Shown: piece by piece, positions 32,506 through 42,741 of the stretch
Layout: the number at the start of each line of letters is the position of its first letter
How positions within the stretch are numbered: the first letter of the stretch is position 1
DNA from: an uncultured bacterium
GTDB lineage: Bacteria > Actinomycetota > Actinomycetes > S36-B12 > CAIYMF01
Assembly: GCA_903826575.1 (NCBI GenBank)
Contig: CAIKEU010000001.1
Span: 56,016-120,015 of the forward strand
Direction of reading: 5' to 3'
Length of the DNA: 64,000 nt
Position numbers and translations under genes: made by a program
The notes under the pieces: generated by a model
Told to the model about the DNA's origin: nothing
Database searches by the model: none
Seen by the model: the letters and a program-made list of their open reading frames with translations, nothing else

Positions 32506-33468
32506 CTAACCGGCCATCGTCGGGTTAGGCCCCGGAGCGGGCAGGTCCAGAGTGGCACAGCCGCGCAGGATCGAGACGATCGCATTTCGTTCGCCCGCTG
32601 TGAACCACAGTTGATACTTGTGTTTAACCGCGACCTGTCGAGCCACGAATTCACACCGGTAGCGCTTGTTGGACGGTAACCACGACGCGGCATCAGAGTC
32701 ACTTTTTTGACGATTCACCCAAGCCGCCGTGGGTTGCAGGTTTAACGGGTCGTTGGCAAGTGCGAGACGCTTGCCATACGGCCAATACTGGGCGCCGGTC
32801 TGCCATGCGTCAGACAAAGACACCATGTGGTCGACATCGACCTCGTCAAATCCGCCACGCACGTAGGCAATGTGTGTGCCGGTGTACGGATCATTCAGCG
32901 TGCCGCGCAGGACAATGCACGCTCCGTCAAAGACAGCGTCCTGCAGATATTTACGCAACATATCGTCACGCGTATCGCAACCGTTGCCGTTCACGTCCAC
33001 CCACCCAGGACCAAACTCTGCGCGCGAGTATCCCGTCCTTGGTGCTCGACCTTTTACCGGCATACTCTGCGCGACCGTCAGTGCCAGATGCGGATTGGCA
33101 GGCGAGTACGGCATTGGTGTTGGCGATGGATGGCCCGAAGGTTGAGAAGGGCCAGCGGCCGTGTGATGGGCGCTTGGCTTAGGCAGGACTGAGGGCGAAG
33201 CGGAGACTGTCGGTCGCGAGGTGATAACCGATGGGGCTGCGGCTGTGGCTGACTCCGTGGGAGCTCCGACATCAGACGAGGGGTGCGGCGCGGAGTTCGA
33301 TATCGCTCCCCACGCGAGAAAGAACGATGCCATTGACGTGACGATCCATTTGGTTCGAGTTGACGTTTCAGGTCTGCGCCATAGCAGAATGAAACCTGGC
33401 ACAAGGCAGAGCAGGAAGCCGACGATGACCGCCGGCCATGAATAAATCCAACTCCGCTGCTCGCTCAC
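32506..33468 (-). CDS. Membrane-anchored HNH (DUF1524/GmrSD-type) nuclease
   Basis: A 320-residue protein. Two N-terminal membrane helices (residues about 10-30 and 40-58) are followed by an 80-residue Ser/Pro/Ala/Thr-rich linker. Then comes a DUF1524 nuclease domain with YSRAEFGPGWVDVNGNGCD, DPYTGTHI, VDHMVSLSDAW and LANDPLNL. The His in VDHMVSL is the expected HNH catalytic residue. The domain should face outward, consistent with a role on extracellular DNA. GTG 33468 has TAATCT 6 bases upstream and is leaderless. Confidence 0.88.
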   Translation of the reverse strand: MSEQRSWIYSWPAVIVGFLLCLVPGFILLWRRPETSTRTKWIVTSMASFFLAWGAISNSAPHPSSDVGAPTESATAAAPSVITSRPTVSASPSVLPKPSAHHTAAGPSQPSGHPSPTPMPYSPANPHLALTVAQSMPVKGRAPRTGYSRAEFGPGWVDVNGNGCDTRDDMLRKYLQDAVFDGACIVLRGTLNDPYTGTHIAYVRGGFDEVDVDHMVSLSDAWQTGAQYWPYGKRLALANDPLNLQPTAAWVNRQKSDSDAASWLPSNKRYRCEFVARQVAVKHKYQLWFTAGERNAIVSILRGCATLDLPAPGPNPTMAG

Positions 33469-33474
33469 ATGATC

Positions 33475-33480
33475 AGATTA
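33475..33480 (-). promoter_or_regulatory. Minus-10 box of the HNH nuclease gene (leaderless)
   Basis: TAATCT on the minus strand, 6 bases before the GTG at 33468. It lies between this gene and the end of uvrB. Confidence 0.55.
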
Positions 33481-33503
33481 ATGTCGAACTCGGTCGAACC
33501 GGC

Positions 33504-35600
<2,097 letters not shown>

Positions 35601-35606
35601 AGGCCT

Positions 35607-35612
35607 ACCGTA
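35607..35612 (-). promoter_or_regulatory. Minus-10 box of uvrB (leaderless)
   Basis: TACGGT on the minus strand, 6 bases before the ATG at 35600. The box lies in the 15 bases separating uvrB from the coaE stop. Confidence 0.6.
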
Positions 35613-35615
35613 CGT

Positions 35616-36275
35616 TCAACCACCGACAGTGTCGCCGTCAAGGTGGTCGTCATCTGCCTGATCGTCAGTTTCGTCATCGTCGCCGAAAAGTTCCCACCAC
35701 AAATCGTCAACCGTGGCCTTAAGTACGTCGAGTGAATCGTCATTAATGATCACGACATCGGCAATGTCTCTACGTTGCGCATCGGTTGCTTGATTAGCCA
35801 TCCGACGTACGGCATCGTCTCTGCTCACACCACGCGCCTCAAGACGATCGAGTCGCAGGGCCTCCGGCGCTTCAACAACCAAAATCAAATCAAACTCGTC
35901 ACGACGATCCGTCGCAGTGTCCACCTGCTCAGCCAACAGCGGTACGTCATAAACGATGACCGCATCATTGGCCGCCTCATCGATGAGTGCCTGCGAGCGC
36001 TGACGAACGAGTGGATGGATGATCGCTTCAAGGGCAGCTCTGCGTTCAGCATCGTTGAAGACAATGGCGGCAAGTGCGGCGCGGTCGAGGCCACCGTTTG
36101 GCGACATCACGTCAGCGCCAAACTCCGCTAAGACTGAGGCCAGGCCAGTCGTGCCCGGTTCAACCACCTCGCGGGCGAGTGCATCGGCGTCGACTACGAC
36201 GGCACCTAGTTCGACGAATCGACGCGCGACCGCGCTTTTACCTGCTCCGATGCCACCTGTTAGCCCTATGCGCAC
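35616..36275 (-). CDS. coaE: Dephospho-CoA kinase with acidic C-terminal tail
   Basis: A 219-residue kinase for the last step of coenzyme A synthesis. The P-loop GLTGGIGAGKSAVARRF is at the N-terminus, VVDADALAREVVEPG follows and the lid region carries EAPEALRLDRLEARG. GTG 36275 is chosen because TATGTT lies 6 bases upstream and the P-loop then sits at the usual residue 4. A longer frame would add 13 residues reading back through the promoter. The last 25 residues are very Asp-rich (GDDDETDDQADDDHLDGD). Confidence 0.94.
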   Translation of the reverse strand: MRIGLTGGIGAGKSAVARRFVELGAVVVDADALAREVVEPGTTGLASVLAEFGADVMSPNGGLDRAALAAIVFNDAERRAALEAIIHPLVRQRSQALIDEAANDAVIVYDVPLLAEQVDTATDRRDEFDLILVVEAPEALRLDRLEARGVSRDDAVRRMANQATDAQRRDIADVVIINDDSLDVLKATVDDLWWELFGDDDETDDQADDDHLDGDTVGG

Positions 36276-36281
36276 AAGGTA

Positions 36282-36287
36282 AACATA
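36282..36287 (-). promoter_or_regulatory. Minus-10 box of coaE (leaderless)
   Basis: TATGTT on the minus strand, 6 bases before the GTG at 36275. It begins 9 bases after the foot of the rpsA terminator. Confidence 0.55.
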
Positions 36288-36296
36288 GCGAAAATG

Positions 36297-36332
36297 CAAC
36301 GTCCCCCAGACCAACAGGCCTAGGGGACGTTG
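36297..36332 (-). terminator. Intrinsic terminator of rpsA
   Basis: 10-bp arms, CAACGTCCCC and GGGGACGTTG, with a 16-base loop. On the minus strand the stem is followed by CATTTTCG. It begins 11 bases after the rpsA stop, separating rpsA from coaE. Confidence 0.75.
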
Positions 36333-36343
36333 TCATGAACTAC

Positions 36344-37825
36344 TTACTCGCCAGAGAGCTTGTCGCGCAGCGCCTGCAGCGCCTCGTCGGTGGCTAGTGC
36401 ACCCTCGTCAGAGGATGGACTGCTGTATGAGGTCGGTGCATCAGCAGCGGCCTCTCCTGCAGCTTCAGCCTGAGCAGCAATCGCTTCGGCATCCTTCTTA
36501 CGCTGTTCGGCGACCTGCTTGCGGTGCGTCTCCCAGCGCGTGTGGGCCTCGGCGTACTGACGCTCCCACTCGGCCTGGGCAGTTTCGTGACCGGGCAGCC
36601 ACTCGCCCGTTGCCGGGTCGAAGCCGTCAGGGTACACATAGTTGCCTTCACCGTCGTAGGTGGCAGCCATACCGTAGAGCGCCGGGTCGAAGTGCTCGTC
36701 CTCGGCACCGCTGATGGTCTCGCTGGCCTGCTTGAGCGAGAGCGAGATACGACGACGCTCAAGGTCGATGTCGATGACCTTGACGAAGATATCGTCGTTG
36801 ACGTTAACGACCTGCTCGGGCAATTCGATGTGACGCTCAGCAAGCTCGGAGATGTGCACCAAGCCTTCGATGCCCTCTTCGACGCGAACGAATGCACCGA
36901 ACGGGACCAACTTGGTGACCTTACCGGGCACAACCTGACCGATCTGGTGCGTACGAGCGAACTGCTGCCACGGATCTTCCTGCGTGGCCTTGAGGGACAG
37001 CGATACGCGCTCGCGATCCATGTCGACGTCAAGAACCTCGACGGTGACCTCGGTGCCAACTTCGACAACCTCTGATGGGTGGTCGATGTGCTTCCAGGAG
37101 AGCTCAGAAACGTGGACGAGTCCGTCTACGCCGCCGAGGTCAACGAATGCGCCGAAGTTGACGATGGACGAGACGACGCCGGAGCGGATCTGGCCCTTCT
37201 GCAACTGGGTGAGGAAGGTCTGACGAACTTCGCTCTGGGTCTGCTCGAGCCAGGCACGGCGCGAAAGAACAACATTGTTGCGGTTCTTGTCGAGCTCGAT
37301 GATCTTCGCTTCGAGGGTCTTGCCGATGTACGGCAGTAGGTCGCGGACGCGACGCATTTCGACCAGCGATGCGGGGAGGAAGCCGCGAAGTCCGATATCA
37401 ACGATCAGACCACCCTTAACAACCTCGATAACCGAGCCGGTGACAACACCGTCTTCTTCCTTGACCTTCTCGATCGTGCCCCAGGCGCGTTCGTACTGTG
37501 CGCGCTTCTTGGACAGGATCAGACGGCCTTCCTTGTCCTCCTTCTGGAGAACCAGGGCCTCAACGACATCGCCAATTGCGACAACCTCGTGCGGGTCAAC
37601 ATCGTGCTTGATGGAAAGTTCACGAGACGGGATAACACCCTCGGTCTTGTAACCGATATCGAGCAGGACCTCGTCGCGATCAACCTTGACGATGATTCCT
37701 TCGACGAGATCTCCGTCGTTGAAGTACTTGATTGTTTCGTCGACGGCCGCCGCAAAAGCCTCAGCGTCGCCGATGTCGTTGATGGCAACCTGTGGGGCTG
37801 CGTGTGTTTCGATGATGGAAGTCAT
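36344..37825 (-). CDS. rpsA: 30S ribosomal protein S1
   Basis: A 493-residue S1 with four S1/OB repeats (about residues 35-105, 123-190, 208-278 and 293-365), fewer than the six of E. coli and usual for actinobacteria. Repeat signatures include GFLPASLVEMRRVRDL and VNFGAFVDLGGVDGLVHVSEL. The C-terminal 100 residues are Ala/Glu-rich and probably disordered. S1 recruits leadered mRNAs, so its presence is notable beside many leaderless genes. The ATG has a GGAG element 14 bases upstream, farther than usual. The 174-base gap to the methyltransferase must hold its promoter, which I could not place. Confidence 0.96.
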   Translation of the reverse strand: MTSIIETHAAPQVAINDIGDAEAFAAAVDETIKYFNDGDLVEGIIVKVDRDEVLLDIGYKTEGVIPSRELSIKHDVDPHEVVAIGDVVEALVLQKEDKEGRLILSKKRAQYERAWGTIEKVKEEDGVVTGSVIEVVKGGLIVDIGLRGFLPASLVEMRRVRDLLPYIGKTLEAKIIELDKNRNNVVLSRRAWLEQTQSEVRQTFLTQLQKGQIRSGVVSSIVNFGAFVDLGGVDGLVHVSELSWKHIDHPSEVVEVGTEVTVEVLDVDMDRERVSLSLKATQEDPWQQFARTHQIGQVVPGKVTKLVPFGAFVRVEEGIEGLVHISELAERHIELPEQVVNVNDDIFVKVIDIDLERRRISLSLKQASETISGAEDEHFDPALYGMAATYDGEGNYVYPDGFDPATGEWLPGHETAQAEWERQYAEAHTRWETHRKQVAEQRKKDAEAIAAQAEAAGEAAADAPTSYSSPSSDEGALATDEALQALRDKLSGE

Positions 37826-37999
37826 GGAGTAGCAATGCTCCGGTGGATGAAAGTCGTAACGGATGCGACATCGGGCCCTGTCTATGCGGCGTGATCTAGC
37901 CGCGACTTAGCCTCGCGATAGGTGACGACGTACGACATGCACGTGCCTGCTAGGTCTGAAGCGCGCGCAAGCCCGTGACGCATCCCCCAGAATACGGAT

Positions 38000-38809
38000 G
38001 TGACAGATGATGGGTCAAACCGCGTGGGGCGTTGGAACCTCGATCAGGAGGGTTCAGCTAGGGCCTCGCGACGCTGGTGGGATGCAGAGGCGACTGCCTA
38101 TGCCGCCGAACACGCCGAATTTCTTGGCGATAACCGCCCTGAGGGTGCGCTGATATGGGGTCCAGAGGGACTTTCTGAGGACGAAGCACAACTACTCGGC
38201 GAGCTATCGGGCCTCGATGTCTTGGAGATCGGCGCTGGTGGCGGGCAGGGCGCTCGCTGGGCCGCCGGCAGGGGCGCGCGGGCTGTGGCACTGGATCTGA
38301 GTTTCGGGATGCTTGCTCACGCGAAGCGGGTTCAACCTGCAATTTCACTGGTACAGGCCGACGCTGCGGCCCTCCCGCTTCGGTCCGAGGTGTTTGATGT
38401 TGCCTTTTCCGCTTTCGGGGCAATCCCCTTTGTTGCCGATCTTGATGCGGTATTCGCCGAGGTTGTGCGCGTCTTGCGACCGGGTGGCCGCTGGGTCTTC
38501 TCGGTGACACACCCGATTCGGTGGGCATTTCCAGATGTCCCCGGCCCGCTCGGATTGACCGCTGACAGGTCATATTTTGATCGAAGGCCGTACGTCGAGC
38601 GAGACGAGGACGGAACTGCGTCCTATGTCGAGCACCACCGAACCCTCGGCGACACTGTCGGCGCGCTTGTCCGAGCCGGCTTGGTGATCACCGGTCTTAC
38701 CGAACCGCAGTGGCCACAGGGGCACGACACAGTCTGGGGCGGCTGGTCGCCTGCTCGGGGACGAGTAATCCCCGGCACGGCGATTTGGAGTTGCGTTAAG
38801 CCGAGCTAG
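38000..38809 (+). CDS. Class I SAM-dependent methyltransferase
   Basis: A 269-residue methyltransferase. Motif I is DVLEIGAGGGQGARWAAGR near residue 73, the acidic residue follows in AVALDLSFGML, and motif IV is near DVAFSAFGAIPFV (residue 133), followed by VLRPGGRWVFSVTHP. This is the UbiE/type 11 group. Substrate unknown. GTG 38000 has no ribosome site; a CAGAAT hexamer 6 bases upstream is a weak leaderless promoter. It is divergent from rpsA and convergent with polA, as seen near polA in other actinobacteria. Confidence 0.85.
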   Translation: MTDDGSNRVGRWNLDQEGSARASRRWWDAEATAYAAEHAEFLGDNRPEGALIWGPEGLSEDEAQLLGELSGLDVLEIGAGGGQGARWAAGRGARAVALDLSFGMLAHAKRVQPAISLVQADAAALPLRSEVFDVAFSAFGAIPFVADLDAVFAEVVRVLRPGGRWVFSVTHPIRWAFPDVPGPLGLTADRSYFDRRPYVERDEDGTASYVEHHRTLGDTVGALVRAGLVITGLTEPQWPQGHDTVWGGWSPARGRVIPGTAIWSCVKPS

Positions 38810-38845
38810 ATAACCGCGAAGAGGTAAACAGCAGAACGACGTCGA

Positions 38846-41533
38846 CTAATGACCAGCGTCTTCCCACGTGCGCCCGGCACCAACAGACACGTCGAGAGGA
38901 ACCGTGATCTCAACGGCTCGGCCCATTTCCAACCTGACGAGCTCCTCGACCTGTGCCCGTTCACCCGGCGCCACTTCCAAAACGAGTTCGTCATGAACCT
39001 GAAGCAACATACGACTACTGAGCCCGGCGGTTGTTAGCGCACGCGCCACATTGAGCATTGCTACCTTCACCACGTCAGCCGCAGATCCCTGGATTGGTGC
39101 GTTTAGTGCCATGCGCTCAGCCATCTCACGGCGCTGTCGCACATCGGAGGTCAAATCAGGCAAGTAGCGTCGTCGGCCGAGCATCGTCTCGGTGTACCCG
39201 GTGCCGCGAGCCTGCTCAACAACATCGCGCAGATACTCACGAACCCCACCGAACCTAGTGAAGTACTCGTCCATCAGCCGGCTTGCCTCGCCAGGATCGA
39301 TGTTTAACTGCTGTGCCAGTCCGTACGGAGATAGCCCATATGCCAGTCCGTACGACATCGCCTTAATCTTGCGACGCATTTCCGCATCGACATCGCCCGG
39401 CGCCACCCCAAAGACTCGCGCGGCAACAGTGATGTGAACGTCCTCCCCCGACTTGAATGCCTCGATCAGGCCCTCATCGTTGGACAGGTGTGCCATCAAC
39501 CGCATTTCGATCTGACTGTAATCGGCGGTGAGCAAGGTTTCGTAACCCTCGCCAACGACGAATCCGCTGCGGATCCGTCGGCCTTCCTCAGTACGAATCG
39601 GAATGTTCTGTAGATTCGGGTCCTGGCTCGACAGGCGCCCGGTTGCAGCGACTATTTGATTGAACGTGGTGTGAATACGTCCGTCGTCCGAAATTGAATT
39701 GAGCAGACCGGTAACCGTTTGACGCAGTTTGGACACGTCACGCCAGCGCAGGAGCTCTTCCAGTAGCGGATCTCCTGTGGCCGCGAACAGTGATGCCAGC
39801 GCCTCTGCATCGGTGGTGTAGCCAGTCTTAATCTTCTTCGTCGTTGGCAGGCCGCGCTCACCAAACAGGATCTCCTGCAATTGCTTTGGCGACCCGAGGT
39901 TGAACGGGCGGCCGGCGAGTTCATGTGCGGCCACCTCTGCCGCGCGCATGGAATCACCAAACTCACGCTCTAGTACTTCAAAGTGCGCTTGATCGACCGC
40001 AATTCCGATCTGCTCGAGATCGGCCAGAACATGCAGGATCGGCAACTCAACGTCGTGCATAAGCGAGGTACCACCGCGGATTTCGAGTTCAGCATCGAGC
40101 GCCGAGGCCAATTCCGCGGTGGCTCGGGCTTCGCGGGCGAGTGAGTTCTGCTGTTCAGCATCGCCATCAGTGTCAAACGACAGTTGGTCGGCGGCAGCAC
40201 TCGAGGAGGACGCCAACTCCTTGCCCAAGAATCGAGGAGTCAGATCCGACAGATCAAACGATCGTTGCCCGGGCAGAACTAGATACGCGGCAAGTGCAGT
40301 GTCAGACGTGAGACCGCCAAGCTCCCAACCGCGTGCCCGCATGGCAAGCTCGGGACCCTTGGCGTCATGAATCGCCTTAGGTGCCGCAGGATCAGCGAGC
40401 CAACCAACGAAGGTGCGCTCATCGTGTACACTCATCATCGCGGGATCGAGGAACGCGTTTGCCCCGTCTTGGCTCGCCAGCGAAATCGCACGAAGATCGC
40501 CGGTCCCCTTGCCCCACACGCCGCGCAACGACAGCCCCACCCGACCGCCGTCACGGGCATGTGCGCTCAGCCACGAAGCGACATCGCTACTGACATCCGT
40601 GACGTCGATCTCCTGGGCGGCAACCGGCGCCGCAGCGGCACTCTCGCCGAGTGATTCGAAAAGACGGTCGCGCAACACTCGAAACTGCAGCGCGTCGAAA
40701 ACTTCATGAACCTGCTCGCGCTCGAACTGGTGCCGTTCAAGATCGGCTGTCGAGTAGTCAAGCGGTACATCGCGAACCAACTGCGTCAGCCGTCGGTTTT
40801 GAATGACTGACGATAGGCAGGCGCGAAGTGAATCACCGGCCTTACCCGGTACTTCACCGACGCGATCGATGAGGTCGTCAAGGGAACCGAATTCACGAAT
40901 CCACTTGGCGGCCGTCTTTTCACCAACACCTGGAATGGACGGGAGGTTATCGCTGGGATCTCCACGCAACGCGGCAAAGTCGGGGTATTGCGTCGGTGTC
41001 AGCCCGTACTTGTCTTCAACCGCCACAGGTGTCATACGGGCGAGGTCACTTACTCCTTTTTTGGGGTAGAGAACCGTCACGTCGTCGGCGACAAGCTGGT
41101 ACGCGTCGCGGTCCCCCGTGATGATGAGTACATCGAACCCTTCGCTGGCCGCTTGAGTGGTGATCGTTGCAATGACGTCATCTGCTTCGTAACCGTCAGC
41201 TTTGAAGACTGGTATCCTCAGCGCTTCAAGAACCTCTTCAATCAGTGCGACTTGACCTTTGAACTCGTCCGGCGTTGAGGCGCGAGTGGCCTTGTACTCG
41301 GGGAACGCCTCCGACCTGAATGTTTGACGCGACACATCGAAGGCCACCGCTACGTGAGTGGGCTTCTCATCACGGAGTGTGTTGATGAGCATGGAGGTAA
41401 ATCCATAAACCGCGTTCGTCGGCTGGCCTGTCGTGGTGGAGAAGTTCTCGACCGGTAGAGCGTAAAACGCCCGGTACGCGAGGGAATGACCGTCGAGGAG
41501 CAACAACCGGGGACGCGAGGATGACGTAGGCAC
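38846..41533 (-). CDS. polA: DNA polymerase I with degenerate proofreading domain
   Basis: An 895-residue polymerase for repair synthesis and Okazaki fragment processing. The N-terminal 5-prime nuclease domain starts LLLLDGHSLAYRAFYALP. Polymerase motif A is TADYSQIEMRLMAHLS near residue 665 and motif C is LLQVHDELVLEV near residue 852. The middle domain (about 300-480) lacks the acidic exonuclease residues: VGLSLRG stands where DxE is expected. Proofreading is therefore probably absent, as in other actinobacterial PolA proteins. The GTG at 41533 follows TAGGAT by 6 bases. Confidence 0.96.
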   Translation of the reverse strand: MPTSSSRPRLLLLDGHSLAYRAFYALPVENFSTTTGQPTNAVYGFTSMLINTLRDEKPTHVAVAFDVSRQTFRSEAFPEYKATRASTPDEFKGQVALIEEVLEALRIPVFKADGYEADDVIATITTQAASEGFDVLIITGDRDAYQLVADDVTVLYPKKGVSDLARMTPVAVEDKYGLTPTQYPDFAALRGDPSDNLPSIPGVGEKTAAKWIREFGSLDDLIDRVGEVPGKAGDSLRACLSSVIQNRRLTQLVRDVPLDYSTADLERHQFEREQVHEVFDALQFRVLRDRLFESLGESAAAAPVAAQEIDVTDVSSDVASWLSAHARDGGRVGLSLRGVWGKGTGDLRAISLASQDGANAFLDPAMMSVHDERTFVGWLADPAAPKAIHDAKGPELAMRARGWELGGLTSDTALAAYLVLPGQRSFDLSDLTPRFLGKELASSSSAAADQLSFDTDGDAEQQNSLAREARATAELASALDAELEIRGGTSLMHDVELPILHVLADLEQIGIAVDQAHFEVLEREFGDSMRAAEVAAHELAGRPFNLGSPKQLQEILFGERGLPTTKKIKTGYTTDAEALASLFAATGDPLLEELLRWRDVSKLRQTVTGLLNSISDDGRIHTTFNQIVAATGRLSSQDPNLQNIPIRTEEGRRIRSGFVVGEGYETLLTADYSQIEMRLMAHLSNDEGLIEAFKSGEDVHITVAARVFGVAPGDVDAEMRRKIKAMSYGLAYGLSPYGLAQQLNIDPGEASRLMDEYFTRFGGVREYLRDVVEQARGTGYTETMLGRRRYLPDLTSDVRQRREMAERMALNAPIQGSAADVVKVAMLNVARALTTAGLSSRMLLQVHDELVLEVAPGERAQVEELVRLEMGRAVEITVPLDVSVGAGRTWEDAGH

Positions 41534-41539
41534 GTGATG

Positions 41540-41545
41540 ATCCTA
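41540..41545 (-). promoter_or_regulatory. Minus-10 box of polA, overlapping its divergent partner
   Basis: TAGGAT on the minus strand, 6 bases before the polA GTG at 41533. It shares the TA at 41544-41545 with the plus-strand box. The whole divergent gap is 22 bases. Confidence 0.6.
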
Positions 41546-41549
41546 GGCT
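41544..41549 (+). promoter_or_regulatory. Minus-10 box of the thioesterase gene, overlapping the polA box
   Basis: TAGGCT, 6 bases before the GTG at 41556. The overlap with TAGGAT on the other strand creates a CCTAGG palindrome at 41542-41547. ATGACG 17 bases upstream is a partial minus-35. Confidence 0.6.
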
Positions 41550-41555
41550 GAACCC

Positions 41556-41960
41556 GTGACAGATCATGCAGAACGCGTCAGGTCAATCGGTGTAGGTGAG
41601 TTGGGGCTAGCTATGGGCATCGAATTGCAGGAGATTTCCGCGGATCGAGCCACAGCGCGAATGCCGGTTCACGGCAATCGACAACCGTTCGGGTTGGTCC
41701 ATGGCGGCGCCAATGTGGTGCTCGCCGAGACTCTCGGTTCGATGGCTGCTGCAGTCCACGCCGGTCCGGGCCGCTACCCGGTCGGTATTGAGGTGAGCGC
41801 TGCTCATCACCGCAGCGCATCCGAGGGTTACGTATATGCAACTGCTACTGCGCTGAGTCTTGGTCGAACGTTAACCACCCACGAGATCGTCATCGTCGAT
41901 GAGGCAGGCGCCCGAACGTGCACAGCCCGACTCACCTGCTTCTTGCGCGATCAAAGCTAA
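41556..41960 (+). CDS. Hotdog-fold thioesterase (PaaI/DUF4442-like)
   Basis: A 134-residue hotdog thioesterase, likely acting on acyl-CoA or aryl-CoA. The core helix region FGLVHGGANVVLAETLGSMAA near residue 46 has the usual His-Gly pair and a catalytic acidic residue. GIEVSAAHHRSASEGYVYA follows. A homologous gene beside polA is common in actinobacteria. GTG 41556 is set by the TAGGCT box. It ends 4 bases before the convergent GNAT stop. Confidence 0.88.
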   Translation: MTDHAERVRSIGVGELGLAMGIELQEISADRATARMPVHGNRQPFGLVHGGANVVLAETLGSMAAAVHAGPGRYPVGIEVSAAHHRSASEGYVYATATALSLGRTLTTHEIVIVDEAGARTCTARLTCFLRDQS

Positions 41961-41964
41961 GTGA

Positions 41965-42585
41965 CTAGACCACGTTGGTACGGGTGGAGCGTCGCGAACC
42001 ACGGGGATTGAGTAGGAGCCGGCGGCGGCGCTGGCGTTGAGCTTCGCTAAGTTGACCAGTATTCGGATCGGGTTTGGTGTCTAGGCCCCACGCGCGTCGA
42101 AGGGCGTCGACCGAGCCCACACGACGTGATGTCATGGGCCCAAATCCGTTTCTGGCTAAGAATCGATTCTCTTCACGCTTGTTCGACACCTCGACTGATA
42201 TCTCTGCCGCGCCCACCGCGTCAGCGAAATCAATGCAGCTTCGGAGCAGGGATGTACCAGCCCCAGACTTTCGGGCGGAGTCCACGACATGGATAGCATC
42301 GATGAGGACGTTGCGCGGTGGCCCCATGATGCCGCTCTCAACCGACGACATGGAGGCGAAGCCGATTGGCTCGCCATCTTTCGTCGCAATCATCAGGCGA
42401 TAGGTCGGACGCAGTCCTGCAGCTTGCGCGCGCTGTGAGTCAGAGATGCGGTCGGCTACGCGCGAGACGATGTCATCGGCCATGCTTTGCACGAATCCCG
42501 TCTGCGATCGCAGTGCATCATCGAGAAGGGACTTGAGCGCCGGTACATCATCAACGTTAGCCACTGCGACAGCTAGCTGAGGCAC
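41965..42585 (-). CDS. GNAT-family N-acetyltransferase
   Basis: A 206-residue acetyltransferase. The fold is visible from AVANVDDVPALKSLLDDAL at the N-terminus, then GEPIGFASMSSVE, then an acetyl-CoA loop near ARKSGAGTSLLRSCIDFA, and EISVEVSNKREENRFLARNGF at the end. Substrate unknown. GTG 42585 is chosen because of a perfect AAGGAGG 5 bases upstream. Earlier in-frame starts give an unconserved extension. The C-terminal 40 residues are Arg-rich. Confidence 0.85.
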   Translation of the reverse strand: MPQLAVAVANVDDVPALKSLLDDALRSQTGFVQSMADDIVSRVADRISDSQRAQAAGLRPTYRLMIATKDGEPIGFASMSSVESGIMGPPRNVLIDAIHVVDSARKSGAGTSLLRSCIDFADAVGAAEISVEVSNKREENRFLARNGFGPMTSRRVGSVDALRRAWGLDTKPDPNTGQLSEAQRQRRRRLLLNPRGSRRSTRTNVV

Positions 42586-42590
42586 GAATC

Positions 42591-42597
42591 CCTCCTT
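42591..42597 (-). promoter_or_regulatory. Consensus Shine-Dalgarno that fixes the GNAT start
   Basis: AAGGAGG on the minus strand, 5 bases before GTG 42585. It is the best ribosome site I saw in the window and contrasts with the leaderless neighbours polA and the thioesterase. Confidence 0.8.
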
Positions 42598-42741
42598 CAC
42601 CATTGGACTTATGGATGCCAAGCGACACTGTATGTGGCTTAACGACGGATGAACAGAGGATGCTGAAAGATCCTTTCGATCGCGGTACCGTCAACCCTAA
42701 TTAGCCATAAAGCCAGAATCAACAAACGCACAGGGAAGCCG

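Noticed and set aside
32377..32702. Minus-strand open frame overlapping the end of the HNH nuclease, with a stretch like NGCNCGQMLMKQAVLAEEGW
   Set aside because: It overlaps the nuclease in another frame and runs into the strong terminator hairpin and the antisense end of the hydrolase gene. No ribosome site or leaderless box precedes its internal ATG.
35601..35640. Possible SOS box upstream of uvrB (GAAC near the minus-10)
   Set aside because: Only one half-site is present; no symmetrical GAAC-N4-GTTC pattern was found before uvrA, uvrB or uvrC.
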